Below, one piece after another: positions 35,057 through 43,241 of a stretch of 64,000 nt of DNA. How positions within the stretch are numbered: position 1 is the stretch's first letter; each line of letters opens with the position of its first letter. The DNA is from Anaerolineae bacterium (GTDB taxonomy: Bacteria; Chloroflexota; Anaerolineae; 4572-78; J111). The stretch is from assembly GCA_023382535.1 (NCBI GenBank), contig JAHDWA010000034.1, positions 43,353-107,352 of the forward strand. The letters are read 5' to 3'. The position numbers and the translations under genes are program-made. Under the pieces are notes generated by a model. It made no database searches. It saw nothing but the letters and a program-made list of their open reading frames with translations, and was not told where the DNA came from.

Positions 35057-35695
35057 TTAGCGCCCCGAACGCACCTTTTGCATGGTATTCACCACAAAAC
35101 CGCCAAAACGTTCTTCTTTCCAGGGATCGCCATGCATATGATAGCCATACTGCTCCCAGAAACCCGGCTCATCTTCAGGTAGAAATTCCAGCCCGCGCAC
35201 CCATTTGGCGCTCTTCCATAGATACAACTTGGGGACCAACAACCGCACCGGGTAACCGTGTTCCGGGGTTAACGGCTGCCCCTCGTATTTGAGGACGAAC
35301 ATCACGTCGTCGTCCAAAAATTCGTCCAGGGGCAGGTTGGTCGTGTAGCCCGGGTCGGCGTGGACCAAAACATATTTAGCCTCCGGCAGCAGCTCGACAT
35401 ACTGCATCACCTCGGCCACGGGGATACCTTCAAAGGTGCTCTCGAATTTGCTCCAGCGGGTCACACAGTGCATATCAGAAACCTGTTCCACCCTCGGCAG
35501 CGAGCTGAACTCGGCCCAGGTAAAACGTTTGGGCTGCTTGACCAGCCCCCACATATAAAAATCCCACGTCTGCGGGTCAAAGCGGGGGATATTGCCCACA
35601 TGCAGCACCGGCCACTTCTGGGTCAGCGATTGGCCGGGCGGGAGCTTCTTTTCCATCGCCATTTCATCTTGAGCCTCTTTCCGCTTAAAAAACAT
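35057..35695 (-). CDS. Sulfite-oxidase-like molybdopterin oxidoreductase
   Basis: A 212-residue protein from ATG 35695 (MFFKRKEAQDEM), chosen over a start 33 codons upstream because AAAGGATACGAGG lies in front and the upstream part is unlike the family. The Oxidored_molyb fold is indicated by WDFYMWGLVKQPKRFTWAEF, the Mo-ligand Cys in MHCVTRWS, FEGIPVAEVM, GYTTNLPLDEFL and LTPEHGYPVRLLVPKLYLWKS. It ends KWVRGLEFL plus a short tail, without the C-terminal dimerisation domain of classical sulfite oxidases and without a Tat signal. That architecture matches small cytoplasmic SUOX-like proteins; the substrate is unknown. Confidence 0.93.
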   Translation of the reverse strand: MFFKRKEAQDEMAMEKKLPPGQSLTQKWPVLHVGNIPRFDPQTWDFYMWGLVKQPKRFTWAEFSSLPRVEQVSDMHCVTRWSKFESTFEGIPVAEVMQYVELLPEAKYVLVHADPGYTTNLPLDEFLDDDVMFVLKYEGQPLTPEHGYPVRLLVPKLYLWKSAKWVRGLEFLPEDEPGFWEQYGYHMHGDPWKEERFGGFVVNTMQKVRSGR

Positions 35696-35893
35696 CCTCG
35701 TATCCTTTCTGACTCCTAACAGTAAGAGTATACCTTTCACGAGAGGATAATTCAAAACCTCCCGGCGCTCAACAAGGATTAGTCTCTCAACCAATCTGTT
35801 TTGTTACACTATAAACCCTGTTTATTACAAGGACCTAACCAAAATCTTACGGAAGTGAAAGTGTTCGGAAACTATTTCATTGGCCTGGCCCGC

Positions 35894-35994
35894 CCCGGCA
35901 TGAATGCCAGGGCTATGGAACCGCGCCGGGTCAACCCGGCTTTAGCCCGATTAATCGAGCGCTGTTAGATAGTCCGGCGACTTTATCGCCGGAC
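35894..35994. repeat. Three consecutive hairpins (CCGG-rich palindromic element)
   Basis: Within 101 bp: GGCAT/ATGCC, GCCGGGT/ACCCGGC (perfect, 2-base loop) and GTCCGGCGA/TCGCCGGAC (perfect, 5-base loop). This occupies most of the 426 bp gap between the SUOX-like gene and the CheR-like gene. No gene is visible in that gap. Confidence 0.8.
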
Positions 35995-36046
35995 GAGCGC
36001 CGGTGGCAAGGTTGCCGCTGCGGGTTTCCGAACGCTCTCGAAAGTA

Positions 36047-36100
36047 TAAAAAACCGGTCACTTATCAGCTCCGAGTGTATCTCTGCTGGCCGGTGACCGG
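36047..36100 (-). terminator. Probable terminator of the CheB-CheR cluster
   Basis: On the minus strand CCGGTCAC, a 31-base loop, and GTGACCGG followed by TTTTTTATACTTT. It lies 22 bp after the CheR-PAS stop. Confidence 0.65.
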
Positions 36101-36121
36101 GGTTAAAATCAGGCCGAAGCG

Positions 36122-37978
36122 TTACCCTGTTTCTGTCTTTTTCTCTTCCATCGTCAAGATCACGCCCTGAATATTCCGGCCCAGCCCAATCAGGGGCGTG
36201 CAGGTAACTTTGACCTGGATAGACTTTCCCCGGCGGTTGACCGCCTCCAAAACGATTTCCTGGCCTTTCCCGTCGCTGCTCAGCGACTGGCGGATGGGCG
36301 CTTTGAGTTTATCCACCGGCAGGCCGATGTCCAGGTTGAGCAGGTGCTTCCCCTGGACTTCGTCGGCCCGCAGTCCCCACAAATCTTCGGCCCGGTGATT
36401 CCAGCCCAGCACCTGCAGATTGCGGTCCACCACAATCACCCCGTCCCTCAGGCTGGTCAGGATGGACTCCAGAAAAGCGTTGACCTGGTTCAGCTGGTCG
36501 CTGCGCTGGCGCAGCTCTTCGTTGGTCGTTTCCAGCTCCTCGTTGGTGGATTGCAGTTCCTCATTCATCGTTTCCAACTCTTCGTTGGTAGACTGCAGCT
36601 CTTCGTTGGTTGTCTCCAGCTCCTCGACCGTGGATTGCAGCTCTTCGTTGGTCGTCTCCAGCTCCTCGTTGGAAGCCTGGAGTTCCTCGTTGGCCGTCTC
36701 CACTTCCTGGCGCCACTTTTCCAACTCGTCCTGCAAATGCCTGACCCGGCTGACGTCGCTGAACACGATTTTTGCACCCAGCAGGGTATGGTTATCCAAC
36801 AGGGGTAGAATCGTAATATCCAGGAATTGTTTGCCTCCCGTCGTCGTCGGCCACTCGACCTCTTTGAGAAGTTGGGGACGACCTTCGGCAAAGACGCGAT
36901 CAAGAATCGAGCGCAGGTCAACCGGCCGGTAAGAGAGTTCCAGGTCTTGCAAGGGCCGCCCCAGATCGCCTAAATTTAAGCCAAAAAGCGCCCGGCCGGC
37001 CTCGTTGGCGATAACCAGGGAGTGGTTGGTATCTACCACCAGTTGGGCAACCGGATCTGCTTCCAGGGCCGAATCGCGCAGACGCATCTCATCCACCTCC
37101 TGAGGCTGGCCCGCCTCATTGGGCGCGGGAGCCGGAATAAAGGCGCGTTCCCGCAGCCTGCTTTTGGATACTTTGACAAAAATGCGCCGCTTCAGGTCAA
37201 CCGGGGTAAAGGCGTTGCTGCGGGTAAGTAAAACCTCGGCCTTGCCCAGGAAGAGAAAACCGCTGCCGTTGAGGGCAAAGTCAAAATGATTGAGCACTTT
37301 GCTCTGGGCTTCGGCGTTGAAGTACATGAGCGTATTGCGGCAAACAATTAAATCTACCCGCGAAATCGGCGCATCCTGGATCAGGTCGTGCCGGCCAAAA
37401 ATAACGCAGCGGCGCAGCTCTTTATGAAAAACATAGCGGCTGTTGACCGGTTCAAAATATTTTTGCAGCAGGGCTGAGGGCACCTCCTTCACCTGGTTGG
37501 CGTTGTAGCTGGCCTGGCGAGCCTCGTTGAGGGCTTCTTCGTCGGCGTCGGTGGCGTAAATTTTGACCCGCTGGCGGAATTCCTCGGTCCCCAGGGAGTC
37601 GGCCAGGATCATGGCGATGCTGTACGCTTCTTCCCCGGAAGCGCAGCCGGCGCTCCAGATCCGGATCGGTTCGCCAATTTTTTTGCTTTCAATGATGCGG
37701 GGGACGACTTCCCCGGCCAAAAACTCCCAGGCCAATTCATCCCGGAAAAAGCCGGTCACGTTGATCAAAATGGTGTTAAAGAGGTAAACAAATTCTTCGG
37801 GATGCACCTCCAGGTAATCCACATAATCGTTATAACTCTCTACCCCGATAGTTTGAAGCCGCTTTTGGGTCCGGCGCATCAGGCTGGACCGTTTATAAGC
37901 GGTAAAGTCAAAGCCGCGGGTGCGTTTGAGGTACTCTAACAGCGCCTCAAAGTCGGGCTGCACAATTGGAGTACTCAT
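36122..37978 (-). CDS. CheR methyltransferase fused to coiled coil and PAS domains
   Basis: A 618-residue signalling protein. Residues 1-275 are a complete CheR: all-helical N-domain (FEALLEYLKRTRGFDF) and SAM-binding domain with IRIWSAGCASGEEAYSIAMI, YATDADEEALNEAR and DLIVCRNTLMYF. Then a PAS domain (about 300-400), a long heptad-like coiled coil built from repeats of (T/S)NEELE(T/S) and TNEELQS (about 425-485), and a second PAS (about 495-612, ILTSLRDGVIVVDRNLQVLGWN). Its ATG overlaps the stop of the CheB-like gene by 4 bp (ATGA). Such CheR-PAS proteins usually belong to giant CheB/CheR/kinase hybrids; here the parts are separate and no chemoreceptor, CheA or CheW is near. Confidence 0.95.
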   Translation of the reverse strand: MSTPIVQPDFEALLEYLKRTRGFDFTAYKRSSLMRRTQKRLQTIGVESYNDYVDYLEVHPEEFVYLFNTILINVTGFFRDELAWEFLAGEVVPRIIESKKIGEPIRIWSAGCASGEEAYSIAMILADSLGTEEFRQRVKIYATDADEEALNEARQASYNANQVKEVPSALLQKYFEPVNSRYVFHKELRRCVIFGRHDLIQDAPISRVDLIVCRNTLMYFNAEAQSKVLNHFDFALNGSGFLFLGKAEVLLTRSNAFTPVDLKRRIFVKVSKSRLRERAFIPAPAPNEAGQPQEVDEMRLRDSALEADPVAQLVVDTNHSLVIANEAGRALFGLNLGDLGRPLQDLELSYRPVDLRSILDRVFAEGRPQLLKEVEWPTTTGGKQFLDITILPLLDNHTLLGAKIVFSDVSRVRHLQDELEKWRQEVETANEELQASNEELETTNEELQSTVEELETTNEELQSTNEELETMNEELQSTNEELETTNEELRQRSDQLNQVNAFLESILTSLRDGVIVVDRNLQVLGWNHRAEDLWGLRADEVQGKHLLNLDIGLPVDKLKAPIRQSLSSDGKGQEIVLEAVNRRGKSIQVKVTCTPLIGLGRNIQGVILTMEEKKTETG

Positions 37979-38592
37979 AGACTTTCTCCTGTCATGACAA
38001 GGGTTATCAACGCCGAAGCGATTTCTTTAAGCGGCAGAATAAAATCAACCTGGCCGGTTTGAATCGCCGCCGAGGGCATGCCATAAAATTCAGCCGAGGC
38101 TTCATCCTGGGCAATCACAGTCCCGCCCATTTTTTTGATGGCCTGCACGCCCATACTGCCGTCGCTGCCGCTGCCGGTCAGCACGACGGCAATGGCCCGC
38201 TCGCGGTAAGTCGCCGCCACCGACTCGAACAGCAGATCGGCCGAAGGGCGCACAAAATGGACCAGTTCTGTTTGAGCCAGGGTGATGGTCCGGTCGGGAT
38301 TGACCAGGAGGTGTTTGTTAGGGGGGGCGATATAAATCATTCCCGGCTGCAAACAATCCCCCGCCTCGGCCTCTTTCACCGGGAGAGGGGTGCGGCGGTT
38401 CAGGATCTCGGCCATCAGGCTGCGATGGCGGGGGTCGAGATGCTGGACAATGGCCAGCGCCGCCGGAAAATTGGCCGGCAGCACCGCCAGGATCTCGCTC
38501 AGGGCGCGCAGTCCCCCCGCCGACGAGGCCAGGGCCACCACATCAAAGGCCGCCGGTGGCAGTTGAGAAGCGTGCTGATCGTTTTTATTCAT
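37975..38592 (-). CDS. CheB-type methylesterase domain protein (lone domain)
   Basis: A 205-residue protein consisting only of a CheB catalytic domain; no receiver domain. The triad is recognisable: Ser in ALASSAGGLRAL, His in AIVQHLDPRHRSLMA and Asp in VLTGSGSDGSMGVQAIKKMGG. It ends shortly after the family segment DEASAEFYGMPSAAIQTGQVDFILPL. It overlaps the CheR-PAS gene start, so demethylase and methylase activities are made together. Targets are unknown because no MCP gene is in the window. The 154 bp spacer upstream contains an intergenic repeat. Confidence 0.94.
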   Translation of the reverse strand: MNKNDQHASQLPPAAFDVVALASSAGGLRALSEILAVLPANFPAALAIVQHLDPRHRSLMAEILNRRTPLPVKEAEAGDCLQPGMIYIAPPNKHLLVNPDRTITLAQTELVHFVRPSADLLFESVAATYRERAIAVVLTGSGSDGSMGVQAIKKMGGTVIAQDEASAEFYGMPSAAIQTGQVDFILPLKEIASALITLVMTGESL

Positions 38593-38663
38593 TGCCGTAA
38601 AAGTCCGCCGGGGGCGGGCAGCTTATTAGCCTGCTGATGAAGCTTAAGAAAATAGTTTGGTAA

Positions 38664-38741
38664 AAAAGTTACGCAGAGAAACACGGAGGACGCCGAGATT
38701 TCTCTGTGGTTCTCTGTGACCCCTCTGCGAGACTCTTTGTT
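38664..38741. repeat. CGCAGAGA/TCTCTGTG-type intergenic repeat
   Basis: The spacer between the two CheB-like genes reads GTTACGCAGAGAAACACGG, then TTTCTCTGTGGTTCTCTGTG and CCTCTGCGAGA: a degenerate inverted repeat with CGCAGAG / CTCTGCG ends. Confidence 0.65.
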
Positions 38742-38746
38742 CCTGT

Positions 38747-39817
38747 TTACCCCTCGTCCCCCCCCGGTTGAGCCTCGTCCACCGCCTCCGGCTCATCCGG
38801 GGTCTCCGCCGCAGCCAGCGGTTCATTCCCTAAAAGCACCTGCCGCACCAGTATGGCTCGTTCCTGGGCATCCTGGGCCTGGCTCTCAAAGCGAGCGGCG
38901 GTTAACTCACTGTTGCTTCTTCTCATCCGCGCGGCTATGCGTCGGGCCAGCGAGGCTTTCTCCTCCAGGGCACGCACTGCCGTCCAGAGGGCTTGCTCCA
39001 GCGCGTCCGTTTGCCCGGCCATCAGGCTTTCGGCGGAGTAGGCATGGCCCACATGGCAGCGAAAGCGGATCAATTCACCTTCGTCAATTTCCCACAGCAC
39101 CCCCCCGCAGTCGGGGCAGGTGAGCATGCTCGGCTCGCCAGAGCGCCCGTTTCGTTCCAATACAGCCTTGTCCTGCTGCACCACTTCATCTTCAAATATT
39201 TCTACGTCATCTGACATCAAACCTACCTCTTCTTCAACCGCCGGCTCATTAACTAAACGCGCCAACAGGGGGGCAATCCCGGCGCCGGGTAAAATATAAT
39301 CAACCTCGACATTTTCAATGGCATGCCGCGGCATATCGCCAAAGAGGGCATCTTCAGGGTCCTGGACAACGGTCAGGCCGCCCCGCGCTTTGATGGCGGC
39401 CAGCCCGGCGGCGCCGTCGTCGAGGGTGCCGGAAAGGATGACCCCGATCACCCGGCCTGGATAAGCCCGCGCCGCCGTCCGAAACAGCGGGTCAATCGCC
39501 GGCCGGAACCCGTTTTCCTTGGGTCCGCGCGACAGGCGGACCCGGCTGTCCTCGATCAGAAGATGCTGGTCCGAAGGCGCTACGTAAATACAGCCGGGCT
39601 GGATAGCTTCCCCATCCTGGGGATGGGTGGCCGCTATTGTGCCGGCCCGGTTCAAAATTTGGGGTAAAGCGCTGATCCGGTGAGGGGGAAAGTGGATGGC
39701 GACGAAGATAGCTGCCGGCAGGTCTGGCGGCAAATTCCGCACCAGGGTAGACACAGTTTCTACCCCCCCCGCCGAAGCCCCAATCACTATAATATCATGC
39801 CCTGGCATCTGTTTCAC
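38747..39817 (-). CDS. CheB-type methylesterase with C-terminal Cys/His domain
   Basis: A 356-residue protein. Residues 1-190 are a CheB catalytic domain: Ser in VIGASAGGVETV, His in FVAIHFPPHR, Asp in VILSGTLDDGAAGLAAIKARGG. After an acidic linker (EEEVGLMSDDVEIFEDE) comes a zinc-ribbon-like part (LTCPDCGGVLWEIDEGEL then RFRCHVGHAYS, about 230-265) and a helical tail with many Arg/Ala residues. This extension is known on CheB proteins outside canonical chemotaxis operons. It is a second, non-identical CheB beside 37975-38592. No receiver domain is present, so activation by phosphorylation would need another route. Confidence 0.93.
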   Translation of the reverse strand: MKQMPGHDIIVIGASAGGVETVSTLVRNLPPDLPAAIFVAIHFPPHRISALPQILNRAGTIAATHPQDGEAIQPGCIYVAPSDQHLLIEDSRVRLSRGPKENGFRPAIDPLFRTAARAYPGRVIGVILSGTLDDGAAGLAAIKARGGLTVVQDPEDALFGDMPRHAIENVEVDYILPGAGIAPLLARLVNEPAVEEEVGLMSDDVEIFEDEVVQQDKAVLERNGRSGEPSMLTCPDCGGVLWEIDEGELIRFRCHVGHAYSAESLMAGQTDALEQALWTAVRALEEKASLARRIAARMRRSNSELTAARFESQAQDAQERAILVRQVLLGNEPLAAAETPDEPEAVDEAQPGGDEG

Positions 39818-39996
39818 CTGTTTAAAGGCTTGGGGTTAATCCTTACCCGGATCAAGGATCAACAGAACCTTTTGCCGCCAAGGGTTTGCACCTTAAGCCT
39901 GACTTTTACTTCCCCCTGTAAGTGTACTCTTTTCTAACTATTTCTGCAAGCGTTACTTCGTTTTCCCTACTGATCGGGTGCATTTCGTTTTTGGGG

Positions 39997-40126
39997 CAGG
40001 TTTAGAAACACGAACCTCACGAAAGTGAAAAATGCACGAAAACAGTTCCTTTTCAACATCTCCTAATAATTTTTTCGTGCCCTTTTTATCAGCTTCGTTC
40101 TTTCGTGGTTCGAGTTTTCTACCCAT
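39997..40126. repeat. Dispersed intergenic repeat, TTTCGTG family, copy 2
   Basis: Begins caggtttagaaacacgaacc like the copy at 2181 and shares CTCACGAAAGTGAAAAATG and the TTTCGTG...TTTTCTACC tail. It lies in the divergent gap between the CheB-like gene and the HisKA_3 kinase. Confidence 0.75.
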
Positions 40127-40195
40127 TTGAATTATTTGCCCCCAAATTAAAATACTCGCCTACTCACGGCAGGTTCAAAGTCAGTAGAAAAGCAG

Positions 40196-40310
40196 CCCGA
40201 GTAGCCGGAGCGGAGCGGAGGCGTACCGAGGAGTGCGGTCAGCGGATGGAATCGGGGCAAACCCGCACCCTTCGATACGCCCACTCCCTTTGGTCGCAGG
40301 GCTACTCAGG
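40196..40310. repeat. Long imperfect palindrome CCCGAGTAGCC...GGGCTACTCAGG
   Basis: Outer arms CCCGAGTAGCC and GGGCTACTCAGG, inner arms GGCGTACCGAGG and CCTTCGATACGCC (imperfect), total about 115 bp. It is noncoding, in the 673 bp gap 39818-40490, which otherwise holds the TTTCGTG-family repeat and presumably two divergent promoters. Confidence 0.7.
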
Positions 40311-40517
40311 ATGCTTACCGCGTAAGTCCTCATATTTAGAATTGCTGTCTAATGATCCCGCCGCTTGACAGGCTGGCGTGATACGATTATAGTTTAAATA
40401 GCTTAACCTTACCCGCCACCCCATTTTAGTCACTTCTATCTAACCCCTCGCCCATTCACTCCAATCAAAGGGACAAATCGTTAAGGTGAGGTGACTCTTG
40501 TTGGAAGAGACGGCAGT

Positions 40518-42212
40518 ATGACGAAGAAAGGTCTCGATCGGATAGAAGAGATCCAACAGCAGGTGGCGCTGTTGGAGCAGGCGGTCGAGCAGTCGCCGGA
40601 AGTGATGAAGGGCGTGCTGGAAGAGAGCGCTGCCTCATTGGCGGTCAGCCTGCACGAACTCCAGGTAGCCGAGGAAGAGCTGCGCGTGAATAACGAGGAG
40701 CTGCTGGCGGCGCAGCAGGCCCTGGCGGCTGAGCGCGAGCGTTACCAGGAATTCTTCGATTTTGCCCCGGACGGCTACCTGGTGACCGACCCGCACGGGA
40801 TCATCAGGGAGGCCAATTACGCCGCGGCCAACCTGCTGCAAATTGCCCCGGCTTTTCTGGTGGGCAAACCACTGCTGGTCTATATCAAGCTGGATGAACA
40901 CCCCGCTTTTCTGAAACGCCTGGCAACCCTGCGCTCGCAGCAACTGCCGGAGTTTCCCGGCCAGAGCTGGGAAGTTCAATTAAAGCCGCGCAAGGCTCCC
41001 CCCCTCCCCGCCCTTTTAACCGTCGCCCCCAAGTACAATACCAGGGGGAAATTGGTCAACCTGCGCTGGCTGCTGCGGGATATGACCGCAGAAAAAGAGG
41101 CCGAGGCGGCGGCGCTACGCGCCGCCGCCTTCAGCCGGGCTATCTTAAATTCCCTGGAAGCGCATATTGCCGTCGTAGACCAAAGCGGGGCCATCGTCGT
41201 CGTCAACGAGGGCTGGGAACGCTTTGCCCAGGCCAACGGCGACCCAAAGCTGGCCTGCACCGGGGTGGGGATCAATTATCTGGACGTCTGTCAGCGCGTC
41301 GAGGGGGAAGACGCTCCCCTGGCCCAGGCGGTTCTGGCCGGAATTGAGGGGGTCTTAAACGGCACCCAGGGCATCTTTACCATGGAATATCCCTGCCCTT
41401 CTCCCGGCGAGAGTTCCTGGTTCACCCTCTCTGTGACCCCCCTGGCCGGTGGTCGCGGCGCGGTTATTTCTCACGTCAATATTACCGCGCGCAAGCAAGT
41501 TGAAGAGGAGAAGAGCCGCCTGCTGGAGCAGGTCAGCCGGCAGCGGGAACAGCTCCGCGGCCTGAGCCAGCGCCTGGCCGAAGTGCAGGAGGCCGAACGC
41601 CGGCAACTGGCCATGGAACTGCACGACCAGGTGGGCCAGAAGCTGACCGCCCTGGACCTCAATCTGAACACCATTTGGGCGCGGCTGGCCGAGACTCCGG
41701 CGGGAACCGATCCGATTAAAGCGCGCCTGGATGACTCGCTGGCCCTGGTCGAAGAGACGGCCAGCGCCATTCGGAACGTTATGGCCACCCTGCGCCCGCC
41801 GGTGCTGGACGATTACGGGCTGGTTGCCGCATTACGCTGGTACGGCGCGCAGTTGTCGGCGCGGGCCGGGTTCACCCTGAGCGTGCAGGAAGATGGCGCC
41901 GGGCAGTCTCGCCTGCCCGGGCCGGTTGAAAATGCCCTGTTCCGTATTGCCCAGGAGGCGCTGAACAATGTCGCCAAACATGCCCAGGCCGCCAAAGTAA
42001 CCATCACCCTGGCCGAAAAGAACGGTCTGGTGCGGATGGCCGTGGCCGACAATGGCCGCGGATTTGAGTTGGCCGGTGTGGCCGGGACCAACGGCCAGCC
42101 GAGGTGGGGCTTGATGACGATGGCCGAGCGAGCCGAAGCTGTGGGCGGCCGCTGCTGGGTCAACTCTGGCCCCAACCAGGGAACCCAGGTTATTGTGGAA
42201 ATGAAACTATGA
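40518..42212 (+). CDS. PAS-containing histidine kinase, HisKA_3 (NarX/LiaS-like) type
   Basis: About 564 residues from ATG 40518; GTG 40491, nine codons upstream and behind AAGGTGAG, is an alternative. No transmembrane segment, so a cytoplasmic sensor. An N-terminal coiled coil (about 1-75) is followed by PAS 1 (about 80-190, FDFAPDGYLVTDPHGIIREAN), PAS 2 (about 205-330, NSLEAHIAVVDQSGAIVVVN), a second coiled coil, HisKA_3 with the phospho-His in LAMELHDQVGQKLTALDLNL, and HATPase_c (ALFRIAQEALNNVAKHAQA, VADNGRGFEL, GLMTMAERAEAVGG). It precedes the NarL-type regulator by 16 bp, forming a two-component pair, divergent from the CheB/CheR cluster. Confidence 0.95.
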   Translation: MTKKGLDRIEEIQQQVALLEQAVEQSPEVMKGVLEESAASLAVSLHELQVAEEELRVNNEELLAAQQALAAERERYQEFFDFAPDGYLVTDPHGIIREANYAAANLLQIAPAFLVGKPLLVYIKLDEHPAFLKRLATLRSQQLPEFPGQSWEVQLKPRKAPPLPALLTVAPKYNTRGKLVNLRWLLRDMTAEKEAEAAALRAAAFSRAILNSLEAHIAVVDQSGAIVVVNEGWERFAQANGDPKLACTGVGINYLDVCQRVEGEDAPLAQAVLAGIEGVLNGTQGIFTMEYPCPSPGESSWFTLSVTPLAGGRGAVISHVNITARKQVEEEKSRLLEQVSRQREQLRGLSQRLAEVQEAERRQLAMELHDQVGQKLTALDLNLNTIWARLAETPAGTDPIKARLDDSLALVEETASAIRNVMATLRPPVLDDYGLVAALRWYGAQLSARAGFTLSVQEDGAGQSRLPGPVENALFRIAQEALNNVAKHAQAAKVTITLAEKNGLVRMAVADNGRGFELAGVAGTNGQPRWGLMTMAERAEAVGGRCWVNSGPNQGTQVIVEMKL

Positions 42213-42228
42213 ACCAGGACGTAAACCT

Positions 42229-42879
42229 ATGATTACCATTCTTCTGGTTGACGACCATGCCGTGGTGCGAGATGGCCTGCGCCTGCTCCTGGAAACCCAG
42301 TCCGACTTCCAGGTCGTCGGCACTGCCGATAACGGGCGCGAGGCTGTCCAACAGGTTAGCCAGCACTGTCCCAATGTGATCATCCTGGATATTGCCATGC
42401 CGGATTTGAACGGGATCGAAGCGCTGCGCCAAATTCGCGCAATCTGCCCGGAAACCCAGGTGATTATTCTCTCGATGCACGCCACCGGCAGCTATATTAT
42501 TCAGGCCTTGCAGGCCGGCGCCAACGGCTATTTGCTCAAAGCCGCCGCCGGCAGCGAGGTCATCAACGCCATCCGGGTTGTTCAGAGCGGCCAGCGCTAT
42601 ATGAGCCAGAAAATTATTGACACGGTGATCAATACTTACCTGAGCCAGCCCGAAATCCTTGAGGGGCGAGATCCCCTGTCTCGCCTCAGCTCCCGCGAGC
42701 GCGAAATCCTGCAGCTCGTGGTCGAGGGTAAATCAAGCATAGAAATTGCCAAGGCTCTGGCGATTTCCCCCAACACGGTAGATACCTACCGCAGCCGCCT
42801 GATGCAGAAGCTGGGCATCAGCGATCTGCCTGGCCTGGTCAAATTTGCCATCCAGCGCGGTTTGATCTCGCTGGAGTAG
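42229..42879 (+). CDS. NarL/FixJ-family response regulator
   Basis: A 216-residue regulator. Receiver domain: ILLVDDHAVVRDGL (acidic pair), NVIILDIAMPDLNGIEAL (phospho-Asp), VIILSMHA (switch Ser) and YLLKAAAG (Lys). The LuxR-type helix-turn-helix at about 150-216 shows LSSREREILQLVVEGKSS and ISPNTVDTYRSRLMQKLGI. It is the cognate partner of the preceding HisKA_3 kinase. A strong terminator follows about 140 bp downstream. Targets unknown. Confidence 0.97.
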   Translation: MITILLVDDHAVVRDGLRLLLETQSDFQVVGTADNGREAVQQVSQHCPNVIILDIAMPDLNGIEALRQIRAICPETQVIILSMHATGSYIIQALQAGANGYLLKAAAGSEVINAIRVVQSGQRYMSQKIIDTVINTYLSQPEILEGRDPLSRLSSREREILQLVVEGKSSIEIAKALAISPNTVDTYRSRLMQKLGISDLPGLVKFAIQRGLISLE

Positions 42880-43020
42880 CCCTGCAAGAGAACCTTATGC
42901 TTATCATCAAGTTTTCTTGACTTAAACTGTTTACCATTTCCTACAGACAAAAAAAACAATCTTTGGTACATTAAAGCTGTCGCCCTTATAAAGATATATT
43001 TGGAGGGTCTTCTTAACCTG

Positions 43021-43070
43021 CCCTCCTGAAGACAGGGGGTATGTTTGCGTCTTCGGGAGGGCTTTTTGTT
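43021..43070 (+). terminator. Intrinsic terminator after the NarL-type regulator
   Basis: CCCTCCTGAAGAC, 15-base loop, GTCTTCGGGAGGG, then CTTTTTGTT. Upstream GGAGGGTCTTC (43003-43013) can pair with parts of the 5' arm, so two mutually exclusive folds are possible. Confidence 0.85.
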
Positions 43071-43241
43071 AAACCCTGTTTTACCCAGACAGATCGCCTG
43101 AACTCCCAAATAGACCGCCGTAAGAATTTTTATTACCTGTACCCAGGGGTATAGGCCGTGCGCGTTAGCTCGTGATGATCCTTGTTTTTATTAAGGAACT
43201 TCCCTTCTTGTCAGAGTTTCGCTGTAGGGGGTGTGGGGAAT

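Noticed and set aside
36520..36670. Apparent tandem DNA repeat in the CheR-PAS gene (TCGTTGGT units)
   Set aside because: It reflects the coiled-coil heptad repeats of the protein (TNEELQS), common in CheR-PAS proteins, not a mobile or regulatory repeat.
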